A stretch of 64,000 nucleotides of DNA. It comes from Ailurus styani. Its lineage: Eukaryota > Chordata > Mammalia > Carnivora > Ailuridae. The stretch lies in assembly GCA_002007465.1 (NCBI GenBank), contig LNAC01000751.1, positions 294,537 through 358,536 of the forward strand, written 5' to 3'. Position numbers and translations under genes: made by a program. Of the stretch, positions 10,237-22,262 are shown one piece after another. Under the pieces are notes generated by a model, which was given only the letters and a program-made list of their open reading frames with translations, searched no databases and was not told the DNA's origin. Position 1 is the first letter of the stretch. Every line of letters begins with the position of its first letter.

Positions 10237-10359
10237 AAGGGCACCTGGGTGGCTCAGTCAGTTAAACGTTTGGCTTCAGCTCAGGCAGTGATCTCAGGGT
10301 CCTGGGATCAAGTCTTGCATTGGGATCCCTGCCCTGTAAGGAGCCTGCTTCTCCCTCTG

Positions 10360-10399
<40 letters not shown>

Positions 10400-10424
10400 A
10401 TAGGGCTTACTTAAAAAAAAAATT
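10237..10424 (+). mobile_element. CAN-SINE with long (CT)n
   Basis: Diverged + copy. The internal CT-rich module has expanded into a pure (CT)n run of about 30 bases (10365-10394). Confidence 0.85.
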
Positions 10425-10699
10425 TGTTAGTACTCAAAATGCTTACCTGTAACATAAGTATTTCTAAAATATGGTACATTCATTCTATGGTGTTCTAGGC
10501 TGCAGAAGAATGAAGAAAGCTCAACTAGATTATCTGGGGGAAAAGGAAAAAAAAGTTTTAAAATCAACAGCAAGTATTCCTTTATTTACATAGAAAAACA
10601 AAATGTCAATGTTCAGAGAAAGATCTGGCCATAAGTTTGAGTGGAAAGGAAATCTTTTTTTATTTATTCCTTAGGTCTTTATTTTTTTAATAGGGAATC

Positions 10700-11075
10700 T
10701 TTTTTTCTTTAAAATTTTATTTATTTGAGAGATAGAGCATGAGGCAGGGGAGAGGGGCAGAGAGAGAGGGAAAAGCAGACTCCCAATGAGCAGGAATCAG
10801 ACCTAGTGCTCAATCCCAGGATCCTGAGACCAAGTGACCTGAGCTAAAGGAAGATGCTTTACTGACTGAGCCACCCAGATGCCCCTCTTTAGGTCTTCAT
10901 TTAAAATGGGAATAGAAAAAAGTAAAAACAAACAAACAAACAAACAAACAAACAAACAAATAAATAAATAAAATGGGACTAGAAGAGGGCATCTGGCTGG
11001 CTTTCTTAGTCTCTAGGTCATGAGTTTAAGCCCCATACTGGGTGTAGAGGTTAAATTAAAAACTTTTAAAAAATA
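10700..11075. mobile_element. diverged SINE (-), (CAAA)n and old SINE (+)
   Basis: A reverse SINE (10700-10886) is followed by a (caaa)n/(taaa)n microsatellite (about 10926-10973), then an old short + SINE with 'aggtcatgagtttaagcccc' (10985-11075). Confidence 0.75.
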
Positions 11076-11083
11076 GGAATAGA

Positions 11084-11290
11084 GGGCACCTGGGTGGCTC
11101 AGTGGGTTAAAGCCTCTGCCTTTGGCTCAGGTCATGATCTCAGGGTCCTGGGATCGAGTTCCACATCGGGCTCTCTGCTCGCCAAGGAGCCTGCTTCCTC
11201 CTCTCTCTCTGCCTGCTTCTCTGCCTACTTGTGATCTCTCTCTGTCAAATAAATAAAATCTTTAAAAGAAAATAAAAATAAAAATAAAAA
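11084..11290 (+). mobile_element. CAN-SINE
   Basis: Near-complete + copy ending in an (AAAAT)n-type tail. Confidence 0.88.
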
Positions 11291-11747
11291 ATAAAAGAGA
11301 ACCAGGGGTTGGGAGGGTGGATGGGAGCCTTCTCAGCCCAAAGACCAGTGTCTGCGATGCCTTGAGAGGCCGGGGGATTGCGGGGACCTGACTTCCATGA
11401 TTAAATTAACCGTGCCTTCATTCTGAGAGTCTTGGGAGCTTCTGAACAGCTGCTGGGTTGGTTCCGTTTCTGGAGATTTTACCATCACCCTTGCTTTCAA
11501 AGAGGTAAAAGAACACACACCACGCACAGCCGTGTTCATAGCAGCGTTATCCACAGCAGCCCAGAGCTGGGAAGAGCCCAGAGGGTGCAATGAGCAGATA
11601 AGTCTTGGGTGTCACTAGGCTTCGCATCCGTGGAAATTGCCGAGAACCCCTCTTCCATGGGCCACACGCTGAGGGCACGTCGACTAGGTGGTCTGAAGCC
11701 TTTCTCTGCCCCCTCCATACAGCGGCCTTAGAAGTAGCTGTTGCCAT

Positions 11748-11960
11748 GGGCGCCTGGGTGGCTCGGTGGGTTAAGGCCTCTGCCTTCGGCTCAGGTCATG
11801 ATCTCAGGGTCCTGGGATCGAGGCCCGCATCGGGCTCCCTGCTCAGCGGGGAGCCTGCTTCCTCCTCTCTCTCTGCCTGCCTCTCAGCCTACTTGTGATC
11901 TCTCTCCCTCTGTGAAATAAATAAATAAAATCTTTAAAAAAAATAAAAATAAAAGATCTT
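11748..11960 (+). mobile_element. CAN-SINE
   Basis: Full + copy of the mustelid-type subfamily, ending in AAATAAATAAATAAAATC and an A tail. Confidence 0.9.
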
Positions 11961-11984
11961 AAAAAAAAAAAAGAATCCAGTTGA

Positions 11985-12275
11985 CATGAGACAGATGAAT
12001 GGGAGAAAGTAAAATTTAATAGGGTACATCTGGGCAATCCAGAAATTTCCAAAGACAGGCGAGACAGGCAAGATGAGGTATGTATGTCATCCTGATCTAA
12101 GAAGGGGCAGGAGTCTGGGACTTGGGAGGGAAGGAATGCACTTCGCAGGGCAACAGGAAGGGCAGAGGTCTGCTAATTAGAGTTTTGCCTACCATACCCA
12201 TGGGCCATTCAGATAAAATGTATGTCTGGTCAAAACCCTTATTCTGGGAAAGACCTCCAGTTTTGAGGAGGGGAG
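11985..12275 (-). mobile_element. LTR-like fragment
   Basis: Reverse complement of a motif seen five times in the window: 'ctcccattcatctgtctcat' followed by 'gtcaactgg', close to a T-rich AATTTTACTTT stretch. The repeated CTGT..ATCTGTC..ATGTCA block followed by TTAATT looks like the 3' end of a retroviral LTR. Family not assigned; no viral genes are nearby. Confidence 0.45.
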
Positions 12276-12546
12276 GCAAATGCTTCCCTTGAGCCCGTAC
12301 GGTCTCGAGTATCTTCAGCCAAAGTGGTCCACGGATGCAGGGTGGGGGCCTGTCCCAAGCGCCTTCCGTTCCAACCAGACAACACCCAGATGCCAGCAGC
12401 TAAAACACCTCACGCAGGAAGCATTTTCTGTTGGTTGGTTTGGAGGAAAGTACTTCCCAGATGAGCCGCTCCCAGTGAGGGAAGCAGTTCTGAACCACGG
12501 CGGATGTTGGCAATGACCACCGAGCCAATTTGCAGATGCAAATGTG

Positions 12547-12749
12547 ATTTTTTTTTTTAAGATTTTATGTATTTATTTGTCAGAGCCAGAGAGAGTGAAC
12601 ACAGCACAAGCAGGGGGGAGCGGCAGGCAGAGGGCAAAGCAGGCTCTCCGCTGAGCAGGAAGCCCGATGTGGGGCTCGATCCCAGGACCCCGAGATCATG
12701 ACCTGCGCCGAAGGCAGCCGCTTGACCAACTGAGCCACCCAGGCACCCC
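12547..12749 (-). mobile_element. CAN-SINE
   Basis: Reverse copy with a diverged middle, ending in GAGCCACCCAGGCACCCC. Confidence 0.85.
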
Positions 12750-12989
12750 AGAAATTAACTTTAATAGGTGGTTGGATCCTGATAGAAGGCTCTGTTCTAC
12801 CCACTGGTAAGCACATCCCAGTGACAGGTCAGCTTTTTTTGTGCAGGAGAAATGCATATTGTTTTTTTCCTTTTCACTGGAGAGAATTCAGAGCCGGGAA
12901 GGCTGGATGCAGCTGAATTAAGTGGCCTTATTACTTCCTCTCCAATGTACTCCTCCCACCCCAAACCCCCTCGTCTTGTCGATTCTTCA

Positions 12990-13110
12990 CAAATTCACCG
13001 TAATAATAGCTGCCCACATTTGGCCATTTCTGAAATTATGTTTATTTTTCTCCTGTTAATCCGTCTCATGTCGATTTAATTATTCGACCAGCCAAAGAGC
13101 CTGGGTCTCC
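12990..13110 (+). mobile_element. LTR-like fragment
   Basis: 'tttctcctgttaatccgtct' followed by 'catgtcgatttaatt' matches the shared LTR-like motif at 11985, 19465, 46960 and 47500. Confidence 0.45.
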
Positions 13111-13479
13111 CTCCTGCCGGCCGGCACAGCCTCCTTGCTCCGCAGCCCTCGCCGTGTTCGCGAGAGGGCAGGGCTCTCTCCACGGAGTCTTCTCCGCGCC
13201 CCGTGGCTGATCGCCAGGCAGTGGTCGCGGGTGGATGAGAGTCCATGGAGAGCTGGACTCCCTGGGACCCTGCCCTTGCCACCTGAGCCCCGAGGGACAG
13301 GAAGGACCCCACCAAGTCCAGAATGAGTCTCAGGAAGAGAGAAGCCAAAGGGAAAAAAGGAAGCAATGGGGTCTGGTTTTTCCTTCCACTCTTTACAGTT
13401 CTGCTTCATTTTCATAGTCTTCATGGAGAAAAGAGTCACCATAACGGTCACCATTTTAAGAGCATAGAGTTCATACATT

Positions 13480-13725
13480 CCCGGGGTCATGTGATATCCC
13501 CACTGTCTAATTCTGGACCACTCTCATCCCCTGGAAAAGGAACCCGTACCCATCGGCTGCCCAGTCAGTCCCCTGTCCCTCCAGCCCTGGGCAACCACCC
13601 GTCTGCTTTCGGTCCGTATGGATTTGCCTCCTCTGAACATTTCACGGAGGTGAAATCCACACCACAATAGGTGGCGTTTTGTGTCTGGCGTCTTTCACTT
13701 GGCATACTGTGGTTTGGTTCACTTT
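13480..13725 (-). mobile_element. L1 3' end fragment, antisense
   Basis: Contains 'ctgggcaaccacccgtctgc', 'atttgcctcctctgaacat' and 'tctttcacttggcatactg', diverged copies of the antisense L1 3' end. Confidence 0.7.
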
Positions 13726-16490
13726 GGTTTGTCTGATGATGAGACTCTCATAATTGGGGAGCAATCCTTGGAACATGGAGCACGTGGCTGGGAGATTCTG
13801 GGGCTGAATAACCGCCCCTCCCCCAGGAATTGAGGGGTGTAGGCAGATCCTGATGATGGGAGCCAGACCTGGGATGGTCATGAGGGCGGAAACCCTGTTC
13901 TGGTCCCTGGGGTCAGTGAAGTACCTCCTGCCTGCAGGGGGGTGTAGGGGAGGGAGAATGGAAGGACCCTCTGGCTTGGATGATGAGGGCATTGCCCTCC
14001 TGCACAGTGTGGGCTGAGGCAGAGGCGGGAAAGAGGGCGGCAGGACGTCTATCAGGAGGCAGTGTGGGGTTTGCTCTGAGCTGAATGGGGAGAGCAAGCC
14101 ACCCGGATTCCCCATCTGTCCTCCCGACATCTCTCCCCAGGGAAAGGACCTAGCCCATTTCTCCAGCCCAGCCGTCCTTCCTGCCCAGACTCCCACTCTT
14201 GTGCAGAATTTATGGATCTGACAGGGATTCTGAAGAGCGATGGAGACCCTCTGATCCAAACCCTTCGCTGGGGTCTTACGTCCCAAGCCCCTGGTCAAGG
14301 TGCAAACCATCTGGAGAGACGCCTCCCTGCCTTCCCCAGGGGAGTTCTCCAGGATACGGTACCAGCTGGAGCAAGTAGATTACCAGATGCCTGGCACAAT
14401 TTGAAATTCAGATCAACAGTGTTTTAGTATAAATATGTCCCATATACATTGTATGCACGGGGCTGTGGAAATTATTTGTTGTTCGAGCCTGCAATGCACG
14501 AGATGTGTTGAAATCCAAACGTAACTGGGCGTCTCATTCTATGTGACCCTTCTTCATTCTATGTGACCCTTCTTTCACTGCCGGTGGCCCGTGAGTGCCC
14601 TTGTGGGTGAGAACGGTCTCGCCCCTTTGTTTAACGGGGCCAGATGGTGCTTAGTCTCACACAGAAGACTCGGCGTCCGGTCTTTAGGGAATGGATTGAA
14701 AGAAGTGTTTCCGAGTGACCGCTACTCCGTGCCAAACCTGCCCCCTCTGTGTGGATGGCGGACTCCAAACTCACACCTGTCCTCAAGGATCTTAGGGTCG
14801 CAGCGGGATACAGAAACACACCATTAAAATGAAGATGGTGAGGACTCACATAAAGCACTCATGGAGAAATGATACTCCCTCCTTTTCTGACGCTGCTCCA
14901 CCAGCCGGACCCTCTGGGTGTCAGACTCCCTTTGCTGCTGTCTGGGCAGCGGCGCCGAGGCACGGAACTGCCTGGATGTCCCAGGGTCTGCGTCTTCCTG
15001 GCCGCGCACCCTCAGGGCCATGCACGCTGTTCCCGAGTCATCTCAGGGTCCCCAAGCCACGGCGAGGCCAGCATTCCCAGTGCACTCTTGTTCGGTTGGC
15101 ACCATTTTGTCTAAGATAAAAAGAATAAAATCAGAGCTATAGTAGAAGCTTCTGAGAATTGAAAAACAAAGAACGGTGATCTGTTTTGCAAAAGAGAAGA
15201 ATGGGGCATCTTGGTTTTGTAGGGAGCAGTGGACGTCGTGAGGAGGGAGACGGAGAGCAAGTAATTCCGTTGAAGAAACTAACAGGGACAAGGTTATTGA
15301 GGTCTAACCTGCGAGCGCTGGGTAGGATGTGGCTTTCCAAGGACACTGGGGACCAGTAAGGTCTTTCTGGCTGGTTTCATGTCAGGGTAATTATTTGCAT
15401 TTGGAGAAGAACATTCTGGTCCAGCTCGAGCCCGTATCCCGGGGAGGCCTGCATGGATGTAGGGCAAGCACAGCGCGCTGATTGGTCAGCAGGTGGGACC
15501 CAGCGACCCAGCGGGAGGCCGCGGGGGTGGGGAGGGGTTTGCAGGGGCGCGTCCGAGGAGGTGGCTCACAGGCACTGTGCATTTGAACTCGTGCCCCGCA
15601 ACCCCGGCCAGGACAGCAGGGGAGATGGCAGTGCTGCACAGCGAGGGGAGCGCGTACAAAAGATCAGTCAACAGAACGTGCCCTGCGTGCAGATAGCCGC
15701 GAGCACTTGGCGAGCCCCCGAGCCGGGATGCGCTTTCCCATGGCGGTCACCAGGGGGCGCGCCGAGCCCGGCCATCCGGTAAACCGGGGCGCTGAGGCCG
15801 CGAGCGCTTCCTTCTCTGGCCAGAAGGGGGAGAACACGAGCCAGGCCAGACTCGCCCCGCGGCGCAAGCACGCTTCCCAGGCTGAGTCCCGGGTTCAAGA
15901 GCTGCTGCACCGCGGGCCAGCCACGGACCCCTTTAATATCTACCTGTGTGCATTTTAGAGAACGAGCCACTCACACACTGTTCGGCTGTGGACAAATGTT
16001 AGTCCCCTGTCCTGGCCCGCGGGTGACCACGTGACCTCCTGTCCCACACGTGTGCCCTTAGGATGCAGAGTGGCCCCCCAGAAAGACAAAACCCAAAGTA
16101 TTCCTGAAAACAATCCGGAAAACGAACAATCCCTCAGGTTTCATTTGGTTTTTTTCTTCTGTGCTCTCCCCCGGAGCTGTGACTCTCAAAAAGGGACAAA
16201 GTAGGACCTAGCATTTCCTGGTCCTTTTTCTTGTTCTTTACATTTTGATCAATAAAAGGATATCTTTGGTTAAATGTATGTGGTTGCACGTTTTCACAGG
16301 GGTTTGTAGACGGAAAGAAAGTGACAGGTGTCTCTGCCATGCACCCTTGTTTCTTTGTTCTCAGTCATGCCCGCTCCCCCATACAGACACTCCCCTGCCG
16401 GCCCTTGCGTCCGCTGCTGCTCTCATCTTGAACAGGATTTTCTTCCATTACTATATGCCTTAGCCTGCACCTTTTAAAAAAATTGGAGGG
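13726..16490. other. gene-poor stretch, one CpG-rich patch
   Basis: No gene is supported. An ancient interspersed repeat lies at about 14380-14550. A 20-bp direct duplication 'tcattctatgtgacccttct' lies at about 14533-14574. A CpG-rich patch without a recognisable gene spans about 15420-15960. The 222-codon minus-strand frame at 13642-14310 overlaps L1 at its end and has no domain that I recognise. Confidence 0.5.
14380..14550. repeat. ancient interspersed repeat
   Basis: 'ctggcacaatttgaaattca', 'ttttagtataaatatgtccc' and 'aacgtaactgggcgtc' belong to a familiar old mammalian repeat. I cannot assign its class from memory. Confidence 0.5.
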
Positions 16491-16494
16491 AGGA

Positions 16495-16695
16495 CCGTCT
16501 GGGTGGCTCAGTGGGTTAAGGGTCTGCCTTCAACTCAGGTCTTGATCCCAGGGTCTCGGGATGGAGCCCTGCATGGAGCTCCTTGCTCATCGGGGAGCCT
16601 GCTTCTCCTTCTGCCCCTCCCCCAGCTCATTCTCTCCCTCTCTCTCTCTCTCTCTCTCAAATAAGTAAGTAAATAAAATCTTTAAAAATTTTTTT
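16495..16695 (+). mobile_element. CAN-SINE
   Basis: Diverged + copy with a (TC)n stretch and an AAATAAAATCTTTAAAAA tail. Confidence 0.85.
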
Positions 16696-16832
16696 TTAAT
16701 TCAGAAGTGTCCTGCAGAATTCTCCAAATCAGAGCTTCCTCACTTCTTTGCATACCAGGTACATAGCATTCTGGTATGTGGTGTGTGTGTGTGTCATCAT
16801 TTTTGTATAATCCCTCGTTGACAAATTGCTTC

Positions 16833-16943
16833 TAAGATTTTATATTTTTTTAAGTCATCCCTGCACCCAGCGTGGGGCTCGAACTCATGACCCCAGGATC
16901 AAGAGTAGCACACTCCACCGTCAGAGCCCACCAGGCACCCTGA
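16833..16943 (-). mobile_element. old short SINE
   Basis: Reverse old tRNA-type SINE with 'acccagcgtggggctcgaac' and the 'caagagtagcacactccacc' box. Confidence 0.75.
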
Positions 16944-18880
16944 TAGATTATTTCTCCTGTTAATTCTGAGCTTGTGCTGTTATACCTGCAGGCTAAGTAG
17001 CAAGAAGTGGGAAAAGGGCAAATGCTTTTGTCATTTTCACGGCCAGATGGCCCCCACCGCGTCCTGCCATTTTTTTTTTTTTGTGCTACAGCCTCAGTGT
17101 CTGAGCTGTTCTGTTTCTTCACTGCTTTTCCAACAGAATGAATTTAGTTCCACAGACTCTTTGTTCATATCCTTTGCCCACTGGGGACAGACAATGCCAA
17201 ACGTTTGACCATCTGTTTTGGGGGGCCGTCATCTCTGTTCACGGGGCTGATCTGAAAGCAGGACACCTCCTTATCTCATTTCACACGGCCTGGCCCTCAC
17301 TGTAACACCATGAAATCACCATCTTTGGAATCCTCGTTCGGGACTTGTGCAAAATGAGGCTGAGCCTGGGGGAAGGCATCTCTGTGTAACCTGCGGGCAT
17401 CTGGTCTTACTTGGAAGTTCTCGTTGACTGGGAGACGACACAGGAAGTATTACTAGATGGTCGGTCACCTTGTTACTATTACTATATTCATAAGTATTAC
17501 CATTATCGCTGTTACAGTTAGCATGTGAATGACTGTTATTCCTTAGAAGTGTTGCTATTTTTCCAGCAACATAGTTTACTGTTATCACCATTGCTTTTAC
17601 TATTATGTAGTATAATAAGTATCACTGTTATTCTCCGAATTCCAGGCTCCTGGGCCCTGGAGGAAGACCGCCGACCCCTCTCTGCCCTGCCCGCCTTCTC
17701 CGGCCCAAGGAGAGCCCCCAGGCAAACACTCCCCAGCCGTTGGCTCTGAGCTGGGCAAGGATGGAGGTTTTCCTGCACTTCTTGGGCTGCTCCCCCAGGT
17801 GCCATGCGTACCATTGACCAAGGACTGTAGCAAGCCTCCATCCACCATGACCGTGAACAAATGGGTTGACTTCTCTGGGTTCTCAAATACCCCATGCCTT
17901 CTCACTGCGGGGACAAACGCAGGAAAGAAGGTGCCTCGGGCGCTGGGCATGCCGGTTAGCAAGCAAGCACTCCCTACTCAGTGAAAGGAGCCTTCGTTGA
18001 CTGAGCCATCCGCCGGGTCCTGGTGGCTGGCGGCGGCTCGCTGGGTTCTGCTGTGCTGGGGCTCCTTGACTCGCTCGTCAGTCGGTCCATCCATCCATCC
18101 GTCTGTCCACCTGCAGTCAGCTTTCTGCAGGCCAGCGCCAAAGCTAAGTGACACCAGGGATGCGTCCCAGACCTTCCTGGGCTTAGGGGAAGGCAGCCAT
18201 GCCCAGGGCAGCCCGAGCGGTGGATTACCTGGCAAGGCACAAAAGACGCTTTTCTGAACATTAGTTCTCACCCGGAGAGGAACTGTCTTTGCAGAGGTGC
18301 ATCTTCCTGGGGGCTTATTTCTAGTCTCCACCGGCTTCTGCTCCATGTGCACCCAGATGTGCTCCTGGGCCCTTGGCTAGATGGCTGCTGGGACCTCACA
18401 CCGTCCCTGCCAGCGTCTCCGGTGCCCACCTACCAAAGGGGGAACAAGGACACCGTTTACTGCGTTCCAACTGACCCGGGATTTAAAAACAAAAGCAAAA
18501 AACCTTAGGATAATATTCATAAATGACTCATCAAATACACCCACAGATGCAACTGGGCTGGAAAGACGCCGTTAATCCCTTCAGAGCTGACCTCTGCTCT
18601 CAGGGGGCTTGTTTCAGACCAGGTTCCTGTTCAGAGGCTTCAGTCCTGCTCACGGGCCTCACTACTCATCCCCGGCCTCGGGAAGGCCTCCCCCAGAATT
18701 TGCACCCATCACCACACACGGTTGTCATTTTGGTTTCCTTGTGATGAGAACTTCCAAACACACCATCGAGTATTAGTACCCATAGTCCCGTGTCGTCCGT
18801 GACACCCCCCAATCGGCTCTGTAGCTGGAGTTTGTCCTTCGCGACCCCGTCTCCCGGTCCCCAGCCCATAGCCTCCGGTC
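16944..18880. other. no supported gene
   Basis: Mostly unique or ancient-repeat sequence. A weak MIR-like patch lies near 17270-17380 and a short (CCAT)n stretch near 18088-18105. Several overlapping open frames on both strands show no domains. Confidence 0.45.
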
Positions 18881-18995
18881 TGCCCTCTGTATTGGTGAGT
18901 TTGGGTTGTTTCTATCTTTAATTTTTTTTTAGATTCCACATAGAAGGGAGACCATATGGTATTTGTCTTTCTCGGTCGTACTTATTTTATTGAGC
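18880..18995 (-). mobile_element. L1 fragment, antisense
   Basis: 'accatatggtatttgtcttt' followed by 'ctcggtcgtacttattttat' is the antisense L1 block seen in full in other copies. Confidence 0.65.
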
Positions 18996-19464
18996 AGACT
19001 GCCCTGAGAAAACGGCCTGGTCTTTCCGAACCAGCCCCGGATCGGCTCGAGCCAGTGCCGGCAGGTGTGCCGGCCGCCCACACGCACCTTGCTGCCCGTC
19101 TCCCCAGGCTCGGGGGCAGGGACCCGCCTGGAGCCCAGAGCTGCCATCGAGATTATCGTATTTGTCCCAAAGTGGAGACACTTGAGCTAGAGAAGATGCA
19201 GAAAGAAATCTTAGATGAACTTCCTTCCCAGAAAAAGAAAAAAAAAAAAAAAAGGCGCTGCCCTCTACCCCCCTCTGGGGGAGTTTCCGGCCAAGTCGCT
19301 GCCAGGAGGGACTCGCGGGCCCATTTCCCTTAGCATCAAAAAGCCCCCAAAGAATCTTCCAGCCTCTCCCGTGCAAGCCCTAACGACCTTCCTTTTGTTA
19401 AGTCGGTACTATCAACGTGTCTTCAGGCCTCGCTCCAGTTTGCGGGAGGTCCCTCATGCACGTG

Positions 19465-19560
19465 TAAATAAACCCGTCTTTCTCCTGTTAATCTGCCCAT
19501 TGTCAGTTAATTTCCAGGCCCCCAAAGCCCGGACCCCGGCTGGAAGAGGAAAGTGTTCCC
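19465..19560 (+). mobile_element. LTR-like fragment
   Basis: 'aataaacccgtctttctcct', then 'gttaatctgcccattgtcag' and 'ttaatttccaggcccc': the shared LTR-like 3' motif, with an AATAAA. Confidence 0.5.
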
Positions 19561-20344
19561 TCCCAGCGTTTTCTCCGGAACACCTGCCAACGCAGCCCCC
19601 GCCGCGGGGAGCCAACCCGCCCCGGCTCCCCGGGTCCAGCCTTTTCCGATTCTGAGCTCTGGGCGACGGCCCCGGGTGGGAAGGAATCCCGTCCCCCTCC
19701 TTCCTGTTGGACCGGGGAAGCGGCAGGTGTCCGGGGATACTCGTAGGACAACTAAGATCCACAGGCATCTTCTAAGTGGGCCCTGGAAACTCGAACATCT
19801 TTGTATTATGTGGGGGTAGGGGGTCCGGCGGGGGAGAGCTCAGGCCGAAACCCAGCAGATCCTCGAGAGGCAGAGGGGAGATTCTCCCCCACGCCAGCCC
19901 TCCAGGGTTCTGCGTTCATGCGAAGCAAGCTCCCTGTGGCGAACAGGCCCTGTCGCTGGTCTGTGTCACTTCAGACAAACGCACACGACGTGTTTGCATC
20001 AAGCTCATCAGAAGCTATTCTCGGAAGACCCCAGCACCTGAAATCTCTTTTTGCAGAAGCTGCAGATTGTGTGATTCACGCCCGGCGGTGTCTTCCCATC
20101 TCCTAGACCGCGGTCATACCTGCTCTTCCTTCCGGCTCGGTGCCCTCAGCCCTGTCCCTCCTCATCCTCACGTCTGATGGTGTCCACGCCAGCCGCTTCG
20201 CGCCTCCCTGCCCAGCCACGCACCCGCGGGGACGCGGATGTGCGTCCGCACTGTCCCGCTCAGGGAGCTGAATGTCAGCCCTAGGGCGCCCGGCTCAATG
20301 TGCTCCTCACTCCTTGGAACATCCGGGGACCGAAAACTCACACC
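19561..20344. other. CpG-rich unique stretch, no supported gene
   Basis: GC- and CpG-rich sequence with no recognisable ORF or RNA. The open frames are what GC-rich DNA gives by chance. Confidence 0.4.
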
Positions 20345-20450
20345 AGGGGCCCCGGGCCGGCTCAGTCGGTGGAGCAGGTGACTCTTAATCTTGGGGCCAT
20401 GAGCATGAGCCCCACGTTGGGCCTGGAGCTTACTTTAAAAAAAATAAAAA
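20345..20450 (+). mobile_element. old short SINE
   Basis: Old tRNA-type SINE: 'ggctcagtcggtggagcagg', then 'atgagcatgagccccacgtt' and an A-rich tail. Confidence 0.75.
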
Positions 20451-21743
20451 TGGTAGGAAAGCGTGTACTCAAGACGAATGACTAGGGATCGTCAGGAAGG
20501 GGAAGGAATTCTAACAATTCTCTAGGACCCTTCTAGGTTCCGGGCTGAGCTCCCCCCCACCCCGCTGGACCCCCTCCCCACACAATAAAAAGATGACCAG
20601 GGACAACAAACTGAATTGTGTGCCCAGACGTACTCGTGGGGGGGCCTCCCAAACAGGTGAGACTCGACGGGAAGCAGAGCAGGGCGCTTTCAGACCTTTT
20701 AGAAAAAGGCGTGAAGAATGGACAAGAGAAAGGGGTTGGGCTCGGGGTGGTTCACGGGGGCGGTTTCCACGGCCCCCGGGCCCGCGCTCCCCCTCTCTGG
20801 TGAGGAAGGTGTTGGTGTCCCTTCCGGCTGCCAGGAGGCATCTTTCACAGGAGACATTCATGTCCTGCTTTCAAGGACAGAGGAAGGTCGAAATGGCCTC
20901 CTTGGACCTGTGGTCGCTCCTGCATCTTAAGCAGTGTGGCAACGTGGCCTGTTGCAGGGTGATGCATTCCGAATCCCTACAGGGTCGTGACGATTGCAGC
21001 AGGGGGGAGAAGATGTCGGGCTCCAGCGGGAAATTACAGGGGGGGCGGGGCACGGGAAGGGCGATTCCTGCCGCACTGGCCTCGGGCTTCTCCAGGAAGG
21101 TGAGCGAGGACCTGGAGGAGGTCCTCAAAGGTGGAGGAGAGAAACTTGATCAGATATCAAGGGTGGGAGGAGGTGACAGCAGGATTCTTTGCTAAGACAG
21201 GCGGGGCCGGCCCCAGACAGGTCAGGGCCAAGGTCAAGGCCTAGTTAGGAGGGCCGGGCAGCTGGTCAAGAAGGGCCTCTGGGCCAGGCTGTCCCCTTGA
21301 AGTGGGATGAAAAAGGCATGCACCTCCATGCTCCTTCTCCCCAAGTCCCACTGTCCCAGGCTAATAGGACAAAAAAAGTCAGACCAATCCCAACGGAAGC
21401 CCTTTCTACAGAGTCTGACCAGGATGCCCCAACCCAGTGATTGTCCTCAAAGATAACTGCTCTGAGGAGTCGTCCTGAAGACAAAATGAATCGTTCTCTG
21501 GATGGGAGCCGGGACATGAGAAGAGAGAAAAAACAAACCAAAGCCCTAAGGAAATTGAAAAAACTAAGCCCTGTGGGCAATCGTATTAATGATACTGGTT
21601 CTTGAACTGTAACAAATACGAATGTATTTCTAAGAGGAGAAGCCGGGCATACAGGGCGGCACGGGAACTCTCTTACCTTCCCGGGTTTTCTAGAACTCTG
21701 AACTTGTTCTAAAATTTAAAGTTTTGTTTAAAAAAAAAAGTCT
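20451..21743. other. no supported gene
   Basis: A 200-codon + strand frame (20593-21195) is rich in R, G and S, has no recognisable domain and looks like a chance frame in GC-rich DNA. No repeat family was identified. Confidence 0.45.
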
Positions 21744-22262
21744 GGGCGCCTGGGTGGCTCAGTGGGTTAAAGCCTCTGCTTTCGGCCCAGGTCATGATCT
21801 CAGGGTCCTGGGATCGAGGCCCGCATCGGGCTCTCTGCTCGGCAGGGAGCCTGCTTCCCCCCTCTCTCTGCCTGCCTCTCTGCCTCCTTGTGATCTCTCT
21901 CCCTCTATGAAATAAGTAAATAAAATCTTTAAAAAAAAATTAAAAAAAAAAAAAGTCTGAGGACCAGCCAGGCTCGGTTTGTGGAGCGTGAGACTCTTAA
22001 TTGTTGGGACTTCGAGCCCCACATTGGGTGCATGGATTACTTAAAGATAAATCTTCAGGGGCGCCTGGGTGGCTCAGGGGGTTGAGCTTCTGCCTTCGGC
22101 TCAGGTCATGATCTCAGGGTCCTGGGATCGAGGCCCGCATCGGGCTCCCTGCTCTGCGGGAGCCTGCTTCTCCCTCTCCCACTCCCCCTGCTTGCATCCC
22201 TTCTTTCGCTGTCTCTCTCTCTGTCAAATAAACAAATAAAATCTTAAAAAAAAAAAAAGATA
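21744..22262 (+). mobile_element. three SINEs in tandem, same strand
   Basis: A full copy with an A8-GTCTG target duplication (21744-21948) is followed by an old short SINE (21957-22055) and another copy (22058-22262). The last has the general caniform CT module with 'tctcccactccccctgcttg' rather than the mustelid one, so it is an older subfamily. Confidence 0.85.

Noticed and set aside
13642..14310. A 222-codon minus-strand frame as a possible gene
   Set aside because: Its 3' end lies in an antisense L1 fragment, and it has no recognisable domain, promoter or splice sites.
20593..21195. A 200-codon + strand frame
   Set aside because: R/G/S-rich, in GC-rich DNA, no domain, overlapped by other open frames; likely chance.
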